From Planctomycetota bacterium (lineage in GTDB: Bacteria; Planctomycetota; UBA8742; UBA2392), in contig JAHBXZ010000008.1 of assembly GCA_019636215.1 (NCBI GenBank), forward strand, positions 1-64,000: DNA of 64,000 bases, in the 5' to 3' direction. The notes under the pieces were generated by a model that saw only the letters and a list, made by a program, of their open reading frames with translations, was not told where the DNA came from and searched no databases. Numbering within the stretch: position 1 is the stretch's first letter; each line of letters starts with the position of its first letter. Positions 36,359 to 44,604 of the stretch are shown one piece after another. The position numbers were made by a program, and so were the translations under genes.

Positions 36359-37567
36359 ATGCCCGCTGCGAAAGTTGTGATGTTCACGGACGGCGTGTCG
36401 GAATCCAACCGGCTCGTGAAGGAGTCATTGGAAGCGCACCATCTGTCCTGGACAGAAAAGAACATCAGCTCGGACGCTGAGTCCAACGCGTTCATTCGTA
36501 AGCTTTGCGGGGCGCCGACCTCGCCGGTGCTTTATGTCAACGACCGTTGGCTGCCTGACCCCACTCAGGAAGAACTGCTGGAGGCAACCGGCCTGCGTTT
36601 CGACATCGAAACGCTGGAAACCCGTGGCCAGACCATTTTTGACGTGATTGTCGTGGGCCTTGGCCCCGCAGGCCTTGCAGCCTGCCACGGATGCCGTTTG
36701 GGCGGACTTACCGTCCTGGGCCTGGACGAAAACGAGCCTGGCGGCCACTTGCTGCCGCTGACGGACGTTGATGAGTATCTGGGCGTCGGGTACGACGACG
36801 ATATTTCTGGCCGTGAAGTTGCGGACAACTTTGCCGAGCACGCCCGCCATGTGGGTGCCGTGCTGATGAAGGGCAAAGTGAACAGCATTCGCATCCAGGG
36901 TGCGTTCAAGCGCGTGCACAGCACGGGTGGAAACTTCTGGGCACGTGCGGTGATCATTGCCACTGGTGCAGCCCAGCGCGAACTCAAGATTCAGGGTGTC
37001 GAGCAATTCCTGAACAAGGGCATTCGCTACGGCGCGCAGGTGGACGCCGCTATCTATTCAGGTCGGCGCGTCTGCGTGGTCGGCGGCGGCGACGAGGCCA
37101 TGCATGCCGCAATCTTCTTGGGCCAGCACGCAAAGCATGTCACGGTGCTTTGCCCCGACGACAATCCGACGGCCGAACCGCTGCTGGTGCAGCGCGCGAT
37201 AGGCAACAAGGTGCGCATCCTGCCCGGGACCAAGGTTGTCGCTGTGAAGGGTGGCGATGCCCTGGATTACATGTTCTTTGTCGAGAAGGGCATCCCCGAA
37301 GAGCAAGGCCTGCCGATTGACGCCATGGTGGTTGCCCTGGGCCCGGCGCCCAAGACGCCGATTCCCGGGCTGGAACGCCTGCCACAGGAAAGCGGCTACT
37401 ACGCCCACGGCGAAGGCGGCAAGACCATGTTCGGCGGCATCTATGTGGCCGGCGACTGCACAAACATTGAAATTCGCACGATGATGAGTGTCGTGGCCAG
37501 TGGCAGCCTTTGCGCCAAGCGGCTGTGGCAGTGGCTGGCCAGCAACCCGCTGCCCAAGATCAAGTAG
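36359..37567 (+). CDS. Glutaredoxin-like / thioredoxin-reductase-like fusion lacking both CxxC sites
   Basis: A 402-aa flavoprotein. Residues 1-80 have a glutaredoxin-like fold (VVMFTD, then TSPVLYV with the cis-Pro), but the active site reads DGVSESN at 11-17 with no Cys. Residues 92-400 are thioredoxin-reductase-like: VVGLGPAG (FAD), IIATGA, VVGGGDEA (NADPH) and VAGDC near the end. Where TrxB has CxxC the protein has YGAQVDAA at 224-231. A CHGC sits at 109-112, right after the FAD loop. So it is not a standard thioredoxin reductase. It may be an NAD(P)H-flavin or ferredoxin-linked reductase, or use relocated cysteines. AGGA precedes the ATG. Confidence 0.75.
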   Translation: MPAAKVVMFTDGVSESNRLVKESLEAHHLSWTEKNISSDAESNAFIRKLCGAPTSPVLYVNDRWLPDPTQEELLEATGLRFDIETLETRGQTIFDVIVVGLGPAGLAACHGCRLGGLTVLGLDENEPGGHLLPLTDVDEYLGVGYDDDISGREVADNFAEHARHVGAVLMKGKVNSIRIQGAFKRVHSTGGNFWARAVIIATGAAQRELKIQGVEQFLNKGIRYGAQVDAAIYSGRRVCVVGGGDEAMHAAIFLGQHAKHVTVLCPDDNPTAEPLLVQRAIGNKVRILPGTKVVAVKGGDALDYMFFVEKGIPEEQGLPIDAMVVALGPAPKTPIPGLERLPQESGYYAHGEGGKTMFGGIYVAGDCTNIEIRTMMSVVASGSLCAKRLWQWLASNPLPKIK

Positions 37568-37683
37568 CCGCAAAGTGTTGCGGACATCCTGTCCGCAGCC
37601 GTGCAGCGTCCCGCTTCACGACAACCGCGCGCGGGCGAGGCGCCCACAACAAGTGCGGACCAGAAGCTCAAACCTCAAAGCAA

Positions 37684-37715
37684 AAAGCCCCCGCCTTGGC
37701 GGGGGCTTTGTTCTT
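37684..37715. terminator. Bidirectional terminator
   Basis: AAAGCCCCCGC (37684-37694) pairs with GCGGGGGCTTT (37699-37709) around a CTTG loop. A tracts precede and T-rich TTTGTTCTT follows, so it works in both directions. It lies between the reductase-like fusion and the convergent SH3 protein gene. Confidence 0.85.
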
Positions 37716-37720
37716 GGTCC

Positions 37721-38863
37721 TTACTTGTCTTCGTCTTCGGTGAGAACGTCAATCCGTTCGATGACCAGCACCTTGTGAGGCCAGCCTTCATACTGCTTGA
37801 CGGTACCGACGATACCCACCTTGCTGCCCATCAGCTTGCCCAGGTCGCCCTTGTCCCAGCGCAGGTCGTAAACGACCTTGCCGTCGGCGTCAAACAGGCG
37901 GTGGCTGGCGGGTGTCTTGGCGCTTTTGCCCGTGCTGCCGATGGTGCCGGTCGCCAGGTACTCAACCGGGCCCTTTGGTTCAACCTTGGGTTCATCCTTG
38001 CGGTTGGCCTCGGCGCGGATGCGATCCAGTTCAGCCTGCTTTGCGGCAGCTTCCCTGGCCAGGCGGTCCTTTTCGGCGTCGATCAGCTTGACGGTGCTGT
38101 CGATGCGTTCAATGTGAGCCGCAGCCTTTTCGCTTACCTTCGGGTCCAGTGCCAGTTCCTTGAACTGTTCGAACAGCTTGCGGATGCCGGTAAGGTCAAC
38201 TTCGGTTGCGGGCTTCTTGAGTTCTTCGCGCAGCATGCCTTCCAGGGTGGTGAAGGCCTTGCGCTCGTCGTCAAACTCGGCCTGGGTGGGCTCGCGCTTT
38301 GGCTTTTCGGCCTTTGGGGCGGGCGCCTCGGCCTTCGGGGCCTCGGTTGCGGGTTCGGCGACGGGCTCCACCACGGCATCGCGAACGCGTTCGACGAACT
38401 CCTTGCTGACGGCGCCGGTTGCCTGGGCGGGGGGGCTGACCTTCACAAAGCCGTTTTCAGCGGCGGCCTTGCCGGTCTGGCCGTCCATCACGGCCTTCAG
38501 GCTGGCGCCCTTCTCGACCTGGCCGATCGGGAAGTAGCGGGTGTCAGGGGTGCAGCGCAGGTTGACCTTCTCGCCGTTCACGGCATAGGTAACGCCGTCG
38601 GCCGCTGCGGCAACGAACTCCGCGGCGACCCAGCAAGGTGCGGACGAGGGCAGGCGCACAATCACAAAGCCCTCTTTTTCACCGACAACAGTCAGTTCGT
38701 CGCCTTTGGCCAGCACGTGCATCGGCGGATGGGCCAGGCTGGGGCCGGAGCGCAGGCGAACGGAATCGCCGTTCACTTTGGCAATCCAGGGCGTGGAAGT
38801 TTCCTGGGCGCACAGCGGCGCCGCCAGGAACAGCAGGGTCAGAAGTGTGATGGCCGCTTTCAT
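37721..38863 (-). CDS. Exported protein with two SH3-like domains
   Basis: A 380-aa secreted or periplasmic protein. Signal peptide at residues 1-19 (cut near LCAQ). Two bacterial-SH3-like modules follow at about 25-85 (SVRLRSGPSLAHP) and 92-145 (KVNLRCTPDTRYFP), then a Lys/Glu/Ala-rich helical coiled-coil region (165-295) and a C-terminal beta domain ending in acidic TEDEDK. SH3b domains often bind peptidoglycan or ligands at the wall. GGAG precedes the ATG. No enzymatic domain is seen. Confidence 0.75.
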   Translation of the reverse strand: MKAAITLLTLLFLAAPLCAQETSTPWIAKVNGDSVRLRSGPSLAHPPMHVLAKGDELTVVGEKEGFVIVRLPSSAPCWVAAEFVAAAADGVTYAVNGEKVNLRCTPDTRYFPIGQVEKGASLKAVMDGQTGKAAAENGFVKVSPPAQATGAVSKEFVERVRDAVVEPVAEPATEAPKAEAPAPKAEKPKREPTQAEFDDERKAFTTLEGMLREELKKPATEVDLTGIRKLFEQFKELALDPKVSEKAAAHIERIDSTVKLIDAEKDRLAREAAAKQAELDRIRAEANRKDEPKVEPKGPVEYLATGTIGSTGKSAKTPASHRLFDADGKVVYDLRWDKGDLGKLMGSKVGIVGTVKQYEGWPHKVLVIERIDVLTEDEDK

Positions 38864-38982
38864 GGATTTCTCCGGGCAGAATCGTCCTGTCGTGCGGCCA
38901 ATGCGGCGGCACGTCCCCGGGCTTATCGGCAGTTACAGGTCCAAGGTTGAGAAATTGTGGGGCGCGGATGGTTGGCCCGGCG

Positions 38983-40287
38983 TCAGGTGGCTACCCATTG
39001 GCACATTCGCGTGACGGCCCGCGTCACGTTAGGGCAGTACGAATCCAGAAAGGTGTCGTCCAAGACCAGGTCGTCGTTGGCCTGCTCCAGTGCGCTGATG
39101 CAGCGGCTTCCGTCAAAGTCCACGTAGGCCATGCGCGCGGTTAGTTCGCTGGGAATGCGCCCGAAAGCACTGCCCGGCAGGATGGCAACGCCGGTTTCCT
39201 GCAGCAGCATTTCGCTCAACTGGGCCGAAGTGCGGATACCCCGGGCGTTCAGCCGAGGCCGCAGGGACTCGAAGTCCGGCAGCAGGTAGAAGCCGCCTTC
39301 TGGTGGCAAGGTGGTGATGCCGGCGGCGTTCAGCTTTTCCGCGCACCAGTTTCCAAGTGCGGCAAGAACCTTGCGCGCCCGCCACAGGTAGCGCTCGATT
39401 TCCGGCCCGCCGCGAAACGCGCGCACGGCGGCATGTTGAATCGGTGCGCTTGTGCTGGTGTAGGTCTCGCTGGCCACTGCCGCCATGGCATCCAGCAGCC
39501 AGCGAAGCTGTCGCGGAAACGTGAACGTGCCCAGGCGCCAGCCGCCTGCGCCACACCACTTGCTTAGGCCGCTGCTCAGGATTGTACCGTTGGGATAGAA
39601 GCGCGCGATGCTGACGTGCTGGCCCTTGTGGTGAAGCTCGCCGTAGATTTCGTCGCTCAGAATCACCAGCTGGTGGCGGCGAGCCACTTCTGCAAGCTGC
39701 TCCAGTTGTTCTGGCGTGTATGTCGCGCCGGTCGGGTTGCTGGGGTAGTTCAACACCACCACGCGTGGCCTCTCGGGGTCGTCGGCACAGTGTTGCTCAA
39801 GCTGATCCGGGGTCAGCAGCCACCGGTCTGCGGCATTAGTGTGAAGGAACTCGACGTTGCGGCCGATGATCCTGGCCTGCGGCGCATAGCTGACCCAGGC
39901 AGGTGTCGGGATCACAACGTCGCCGTAGTACACCAGCATCAGCAGGAACATCAGCTCCTTGCTGCCCGGCGCGATCAGTACGTCGTCGCCGGTCGTCGCC
40001 ACGCCGTGCAGCCTGCGGTGGTAGTCCGCCACCGCTTCGCGCAGAGCGCGCAGGCCCTTCACCGGCAAGTAGTCCTTCTGGTGGGCGTTGGCGCGCAGTT
40101 CGGCCACAACGGGCTCAGGCACAGGAAAGGGTGACTGGCCAAGCCCCAGTTTGAAGACCTCGCGCCCCTGGGCCAGCATTTCGTTGCTGCGCTCGTTGAT
40201 GGCGACGGTGGGGGAAGGCTTCAGGCCGCGGATGTTGAGGTTGATCTGTACAGAAGGCGCGCGCTGGCTGGGGCTGGCTTCGGTCAT
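38983..40287 (-). CDS. PLP-dependent class I/II aminotransferase
   Basis: A 434-aa fold-type I aminotransferase. Motifs include NYPSNPTGATY, the SDEIYGELHH segment with the pyridine-N-binding Asp, and SSGLSKWCGAGGWRLG with the Schiff-base Lys and phosphate Arg. It belongs near the aspartate/aromatic aminotransferases; the substrate cannot be named. ATG 40287 is used since the family N-terminus starts just after; the upstream 88 codons run through a simple-repeat tract (GAAGCCCGAAACC) and look non-coding. No ribosome site is obvious. Confidence 0.87.
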   Translation of the reverse strand: MTEASPSQRAPSVQINLNIRGLKPSPTVAINERSNEMLAQGREVFKLGLGQSPFPVPEPVVAELRANAHQKDYLPVKGLRALREAVADYHRRLHGVATTGDDVLIAPGSKELMFLLMLVYYGDVVIPTPAWVSYAPQARIIGRNVEFLHTNAADRWLLTPDQLEQHCADDPERPRVVVLNYPSNPTGATYTPEQLEQLAEVARRHQLVILSDEIYGELHHKGQHVSIARFYPNGTILSSGLSKWCGAGGWRLGTFTFPRQLRWLLDAMAAVASETYTSTSAPIQHAAVRAFRGGPEIERYLWRARKVLAALGNWCAEKLNAAGITTLPPEGGFYLLPDFESLRPRLNARGIRTSAQLSEMLLQETGVAILPGSAFGRIPSELTARMAYVDFDGSRCISALEQANDDLVLDDTFLDSYCPNVTRAVTRMCQWVAT

Positions 40288-40296
40288 GGGCTTTGC

Positions 40297-40345
40297 CGGG
40301 TTTCGGGCTTCGTGTTTCGATGTTCGGGAATTGGCACTTCGGTTC
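40297..40345. repeat. TTCG-phased simple repeat before the aminotransferase gene
   Basis: TTTCGGGCTTCGTGTTTCGA is followed by TGTTCGGGAATTGGCACTTCGG, i.e. TTCG recurs every six to eight bases. The tract fills the upstream region of the aminotransferase gene. I recall similar tracts as dispersed intergenic repeats in other genomes. Confidence 0.45.
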
Positions 40346-40402
40346 AAGCGCGATCTGGACCCGATTCGCGAAAACCGACTCCCGGGCACATCCCTCCAGG
40401 GT

Positions 40403-41773
40403 TCAGGCCACTCGTAAACCCTCCTCGCGCCAGACCTGCCCGTGGCCGGTCTCCTGCATACGGCGCATGGCCTGCTCAAAGAAGAACTCCGGCTCACCGA
40501 ATGCCGGGCGCAGCTGGTCCATCCATGTGGCGCGCGGGTCAAAGCGTGCAAAGAACACCTTGTTGACCCAGGCCGGGTCGCGGGCCTGAAGCATCTTCAG
40601 CACAAAGACTTGCTCGTCGCCTATCTGGGCCGTGCCGTCAATCATCACCTTTCCTGGCGTGCAGCTCATGCTGGGGCCGCGCACGGTGCGGGCAAGGCCG
40701 GTGACCTGCGAGTAAGCACTGGTGAAGATGTCGTAAGCCTCAGCCAGCGGCACTTCAAAGTACCCGCGCGCGCCGGTGTCGCGTTCCACAAACATGTAGT
40801 AGGGAATTGCACCCAGCCGCACCTGCATACGCCACATGTCGCGCCAGTTGTCAGCGTTGTCATTCACGTGCCGGATCAGCGGCGCCTGGCAGCGCACCGT
40901 CGCGCCGGCATTCACCATGCGCTGAACCGCCAGCCGGGCGACGTCCGTTTCCAGCTCGCGCTTGACACTGAAGTGGGCCATGACGGCCATGTCCCGGCCG
41001 CTTTGGCGGACACGCTCAATCAACTGCAGAAAGCGGTCGGCATCCTCGCCGTGGGTGAAGCGATAGGGCCAGTAGGCCGGTGCCTTTGTCCCGACTCGAA
41101 TGCTTGCGATGTTGGGCAGGTCTGCCTCAAGTATCGGCCCGATGTACTGCTCCAGCAGTTCCGTGCGCATCACCATCGGGTCGCCGCCGGTGAACAGCAC
41201 GCTGGTAACTTCGCTGTGCTCACGCAGGTACTGCACCAGCCCGTCGGCCTGTTTGCTGGCAAACTTCATGTCATCCATGCCCACGAACTGCGGCCAGCGG
41301 AAACAGTACGTGCAGTAGCTGTGGCAGGTCTGCCCGGCCAGCGGAAAGAACAGCACGGTTTCGCGGTACTTGTGCTGCATGCCCTCCACCGGAAGACCCT
41401 CGGCCGTGCGCGGGACGTTCAGCTCCTTCTGGCCAGCCGGGTGGGGATTCAGCTTGGCCTGGATGCGCTTTGCCATGTCGGCGATTTGCCCGGCAGGGGC
41501 CTTGCGGGCAAGCAAGTCGCGCATGGTTCGAAGGTCGCGATCGTCCAGCATGCCTGGCTGAGGAAATGTCAACTGGAACACCGGGTCGTTGGGAACGTTG
41601 TTCCAGTCAATCAGGTTTTCGATCACATACTGATTGACGCGAAATGGAAGCACTTCTGCCACAGCGCGCATGTGCAACCGGTGCTCGGGGTCCAGCGCCT
41701 GCAACTGCGGCAGGGTGTCCAGGTGAGTCTTTCCGAAGACACGAAACTGCGGCGGCGGGGTACGGGTATCCAT
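40403..41773 (-). CDS. Lysine-2,3-aminomutase-like radical SAM protein
   Basis: A 456-aa radical SAM enzyme of the KamA/lysine 2,3-aminomutase family, which shifts amino groups on lysine or related substrates using a [4Fe-4S] cluster, SAM and PLP. The cluster motif is CHSYCTYC (Cys150, 154, 157), followed by a SAM-type TGGDPMVM. The C-terminal half carries NAGATVRCQAPLIRHVND and YYMFVERDTG as in this family, although the usual PGGGGK PLP-lysine motif is not seen and VRGPSMSCTPGKV stands in its place. The AAGGAG ribosome site lies six bases before ATG 41773. Substrate uncertain. Confidence 0.82.
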   Translation of the reverse strand: MDTRTPPPQFRVFGKTHLDTLPQLQALDPEHRLHMRAVAEVLPFRVNQYVIENLIDWNNVPNDPVFQLTFPQPGMLDDRDLRTMRDLLARKAPAGQIADMAKRIQAKLNPHPAGQKELNVPRTAEGLPVEGMQHKYRETVLFFPLAGQTCHSYCTYCFRWPQFVGMDDMKFASKQADGLVQYLREHSEVTSVLFTGGDPMVMRTELLEQYIGPILEADLPNIASIRVGTKAPAYWPYRFTHGEDADRFLQLIERVRQSGRDMAVMAHFSVKRELETDVARLAVQRMVNAGATVRCQAPLIRHVNDNADNWRDMWRMQVRLGAIPYYMFVERDTGARGYFEVPLAEAYDIFTSAYSQVTGLARTVRGPSMSCTPGKVMIDGTAQIGDEQVFVLKMLQARDPAWVNKVFFARFDPRATWMDQLRPAFGEPEFFFEQAMRRMQETGHGQVWREEGLRVA

Positions 41774-42244
41774 GGCAATCTCCTTTCGCCAGACGCGGAC
41801 AGGGCTGCACCGGGGCTTTGCCGGTGTCCTGGCCTGGCTGATTGTTTGGCTGGCCGCAACTCGCGGCCCGCTTTCTGGCCACCGGAACGGCGGCCGCGCC
41901 GGGTTCGGGCAATCAGGGCCGGGAAAGGAGAAGGGCCCCAAAGCAAGGCCGGCATTACCGCCGCCCCGCCGCAGTCTCTTGATGTTCCCGGAGAGGGTCA
42001 CCAGAGCGCCGCGCTGCCTGCAACCTGACCTCTTAAGAATAAAGGAACACAACAGCCTAGCCAACCGAATTGCCCGACTCCGGAAAAACTCTTTTGACGG
42101 TCTGGTGGCGTACATCGAGCAGCAACCGTGAATCGCGTGCAATCACGCGTCTCCACCAATCGCCACGAACCAGACGCTGCTATCGTCGGGACTGTGCTGA
42201 TTCGTGTGGATTCGTGGTCTGAGAAGCTGGCTCGGCTTGGTGGG
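41774..42244. other. 471-bp gap, no convincing gene
   Basis: The stretch holds the leader of the radical SAM gene, an AT-richer block at about 42030-42095 that could hold its promoter, and a direct repeat near 42199-42219 in which GATTCGTG occurs twice, ten bases apart. Open frames here (for example plus strand 41772-42131) have shadow-like composition. No RNA gene was recognised. Confidence 0.5.
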
Positions 42245-42613
42245 TCAGTCTTCATCCGGCTCGTCTTCGACCGTCAGGGGTTCTTCGGGCGGCTCGGGTT
42301 CTTGCGCAGCTTCGGCTTCGAATTCATCGGGTTGCCCGCGCGCGAAGCTCTCCGCGCGACGGGCGTGCACCATGTCGTGCGGGTAGGCAGCCAGTCCATG
42401 CTGCGCCATCCATGATTGCAGATCATTCCGGCAGGCCACCGGCAGAAACAGCACTTCGCCCGCCCGCGTCCGCAGGCTGGGCGGGTGATCCTCCGGGTCT
42501 ATGTCGCGGATGTCCCCAACCTTGAGCAGGCCGGTGGGATAGACACTGGCCCCCGGAAACGGGTATGCCTCAAAATGAATGCCTTGGTCACTGAATCGGA
42601 CTTCGGTTGTCAT
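42245..42613 (-). CDS. Hypothetical acidic protein
   Basis: A 122-aa soluble protein with no recognised family. The first 85 residues look folded (repeated Phe/Tyr/Pro, GEVLFLPVACRNDLQSW), and the last 35 are an acidic tail (EPEPPEEPLTVEDEPDED). AAGGG precedes the ATG. It is divergent from the SPFH gene, with 85 bp between starts. Confidence 0.6.
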   Translation of the reverse strand: MTTEVRFSDQGIHFEAYPFPGASVYPTGLLKVGDIRDIDPEDHPPSLRTRAGEVLFLPVACRNDLQSWMAQHGLAAYPHDMVHARRAESFARGQPDEFEAEAAQEPEPPEEPLTVEDEPDED

Positions 42614-42698
42614 TCGACCCTTACAGGAAACGCGTTGCTTTGGAATGATGCGCCCAAGTCGCCGATGTTAGGATTTGCCACAGACCACAGGAGAACTC

Positions 42699-43832
42699 AT
42701 GAGCCTTTTCCTTGAGATCATCGAGTACCAGGAAACCCGCGCCGACGAAATCAGCCACCGCATCCCCGAACGCGGCAGCGCCGAGTTCAAGCTTGGGGGC
42801 CAGTGCATCGTGCGTGAAAACCAGATTGCCGTGTTCTGCTGCGGCGGCAAAGCCGCCGACGTGTTCGGCCCGGGTCGCCACACCATCACCACGCTGAACA
42901 TCCCGGTGATCACCAAGCTTCTGAGCCTGCCCTGGGGCTTCAAATCTCCGATTCGCACCGAAGTCTACTTCGTCAACACCAAAGTCTTTACGGACCTCAA
43001 GTGGGGCACCAAGGAACCAATCGCGCTGCGCGATTCCGATTTCGGCATCGTGCGCATTCGTGGCTTTGGCCGCTTTGCGATACGCATCCGCGAGCCGCTG
43101 GTGTTCATCAACAACATTGTCGGCCAGGACGACAGCTTCCGCACCGACGAGATCGAAGACTACCTGCGCGACCTGATTGTCAGCCACGTCAATGACTGGC
43201 TGGGCGCGAACATGAAAGACAAGTCGATTCTCGACCTGCCCGGCCAATACAAGATGTTCTCGGAGGCCATGAAGCCGCACCTGCAGCAGTCCATGGCCAA
43301 GTTCGGCATTGAACTGGTTGAGTTTTTCATCAACAACTTCAACCTGCCTGAGGAAGTGCAGAAGGCCATCGACAAACGCGCGAGCATGGGCGCGTTGGGC
43401 GACCCGAGCAAGTACGCGCAGTTCCAGATGGCCGACGCCATGCGCGACATGGCCAAGAACCCGGGCACCGGAAACAGTGCCGGCATGATGATGGGCATGA
43501 TGATGCCCGGTATGATGATGAACCAGTTGAACCAGCAGCAGACGCAGGTCCTGCAACAGCAGGGCAAGAAGCCAGACCAGTACGCCTCTTGTCCCAAGTG
43601 CCAGGGAATGAACGAAAAGGACGCCCGCTTCTGCAGCCATTGCGGCGAGGCCATGCTGGTTGAGAAGCGCTGCCCCAGCTGCGGGGTAAGCGTCAAGGCC
43701 GACGCCAAGTTCTGCCCGGATTGCGGCTTCAAGATGGGCACCAAGCCCAAGTGCCCGGAATGCCAGCACGAGAACCTGCCCGACGCCAAGTTTTGCGTGA
43801 ATTGCGGCGGCAAGATGACGGTTAAGGCATAA
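42699..43832 (+). CDS. SPFH-domain protein with C-terminal zinc ribbons
   Basis: A 377-aa protein of the virion-core/YdjI-like SPFH group. An SPFH/band-7 domain covers about residues 20-230, followed by a Met-rich stretch (GMMMGMMMPGMMMN) and a Gln-rich stretch. Three or four double-CxxC zinc ribbons end the protein: CPKCQG with FCSHCGE, CPSCGV with FCPDCGF, CPECQH with FCVNCGG. It has no TM. SPFH proteins scaffold membrane or phage-shock assemblies; the zinc ribbons suggest protein or nucleic acid contacts. AGGAG lies five bases before ATG 42699; an earlier TTG at 42675 is less likely. Confidence 0.87.
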   Translation: MSLFLEIIEYQETRADEISHRIPERGSAEFKLGGQCIVRENQIAVFCCGGKAADVFGPGRHTITTLNIPVITKLLSLPWGFKSPIRTEVYFVNTKVFTDLKWGTKEPIALRDSDFGIVRIRGFGRFAIRIREPLVFINNIVGQDDSFRTDEIEDYLRDLIVSHVNDWLGANMKDKSILDLPGQYKMFSEAMKPHLQQSMAKFGIELVEFFINNFNLPEEVQKAIDKRASMGALGDPSKYAQFQMADAMRDMAKNPGTGNSAGMMMGMMMPGMMMNQLNQQQTQVLQQQGKKPDQYASCPKCQGMNEKDARFCSHCGEAMLVEKRCPSCGVSVKADAKFCPDCGFKMGTKPKCPECQHENLPDAKFCVNCGGKMTVKA

Positions 43833-43860
43833 TGGGCACCAAGTGTAAGCGAGCGTTACC

Positions 43861-44283
43861 ATGAGCAGCCTGTCCGTTGTCCATCGCCCATTTCCAGCCC
43901 CGCAGGGGACGACGCCGTCCGCTGCGGCGCTGTTTGCGGCATGCCTTGGGTTTGGTGCGGCCTGGGGCGCGCAGTTGCTGCTGGCGGTGGAGATGATCCC
44001 CGGCCTTGAGGTGCAACCTGCGGGCTATTGGTTCGTGTACGGGCTGATCGGCGCCACAGGCGCGATCGGGCTTTACTGGTTTGCGCGGATGTTCCGAGTG
44101 CGCGTGGCACAGATGCTGATGCGCCGGCCGGTGCCACGTTTTGAAACGCAGGAACTGGTGCGCGAGTACCTGTTGCTGCGCGATGCCCGCACCCGTGGCC
44201 GCGAGATCGCCGGGCAAGGCGGCCCCTGCCCCAGCCCCAAGTGGAAGGCCTATCTCAACAAGCACGCCGCGCCAACTGCTTGA
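43861..44283 (+). CDS. Small membrane protein, unknown family
   Basis: A 140-aa protein with two TM segments (about residues 22-44 and 56-76) and a basic cytoplasmic tail (RFETQELVREYLLLRDARTRGRE). No family is recognised. It follows the SPFH gene by 28 bp on the same strand and may be its membrane partner. The gap before it carries GTAAGCGAGCG, resembling part of the inverted-repeat element near serS. Confidence 0.55.
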   Translation: MSSLSVVHRPFPAPQGTTPSAAALFAACLGFGAAWGAQLLLAVEMIPGLEVQPAGYWFVYGLIGATGAIGLYWFARMFRVRVAQMLMRRPVPRFETQELVREYLLLRDARTRGREIAGQGGPCPSPKWKAYLNKHAAPTA

Positions 44284-44394
44284 GAATCTGACGCAAAGAG
44301 TGCCAAGCTCGCAAAGCAATGCCGGCAGGCGAGTCCACTGTTGCAGTGCTTCGCGGTCTTCGCCACACGCAGTTGGAGTCAGGCACGGCGACCC

Positions 44395-44604
44395 ATGGCG
44401 AACAGGCCAGTTCCAAAATCTCAGCCCTACAGCATGGCTCGCTTTCGCGGCGGGTATCCACAAGGCGTGCATATCGACCTCGACGGCAACACAGCCACAG
44501 AGCTTCATGCCGACACCAAGGCCTGGTTTCGCTGGCTTGCGGCCATATCTATGTTCCCGCGATTGACGCCCGACGCGGCACGATTGAATACACCTGATGA
44601 ATAA
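44395..44604 (+). CDS. Possible small protein overlapping the binding-protein gene
   Basis: A 69-aa frame (GGYPQGVHIDLDGNTATEL, DTKAWFRWLAAISMF) whose stop overlaps the next gene start by 8 bp, a pattern typical of coupled genes. No ribosome site or family is visible, and a later ATG at 44437 is possible. It may be spurious; it occupies most of the 313-bp gap between the neighbouring genes. Confidence 0.3.
   Translation: MANRPVPKSQPYSMARFRGGYPQGVHIDLDGNTATELHADTKAWFRWLAAISMFPRLTPDAARLNTPDE

Noticed and set aside
36359..37567. Selenocysteine in place of the missing cysteines of the reductase-like fusion
   Set aside because: There is no in-frame TGA at either site; the residues are ordinary sense codons.
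37601..38950. A 449-aa plus-strand frame
   Set aside because: It is antisense to the SH3 protein, which has a signal peptide and ribosome site, and it runs through a strong bidirectional terminator.
41772..42131. A 119-aa plus-strand frame in the 471-bp gap
   Set aside because: It starts on top of the radical SAM gene start and has Arg/Pro/Gly-rich shadow composition; no ribosome site.
44319..44597. A 92-aa frame ending with an ATGA overlap at the binding-protein gene
   Set aside because: Arg/His-rich shadow composition; the other frame (44395-44604) looks more protein-like.
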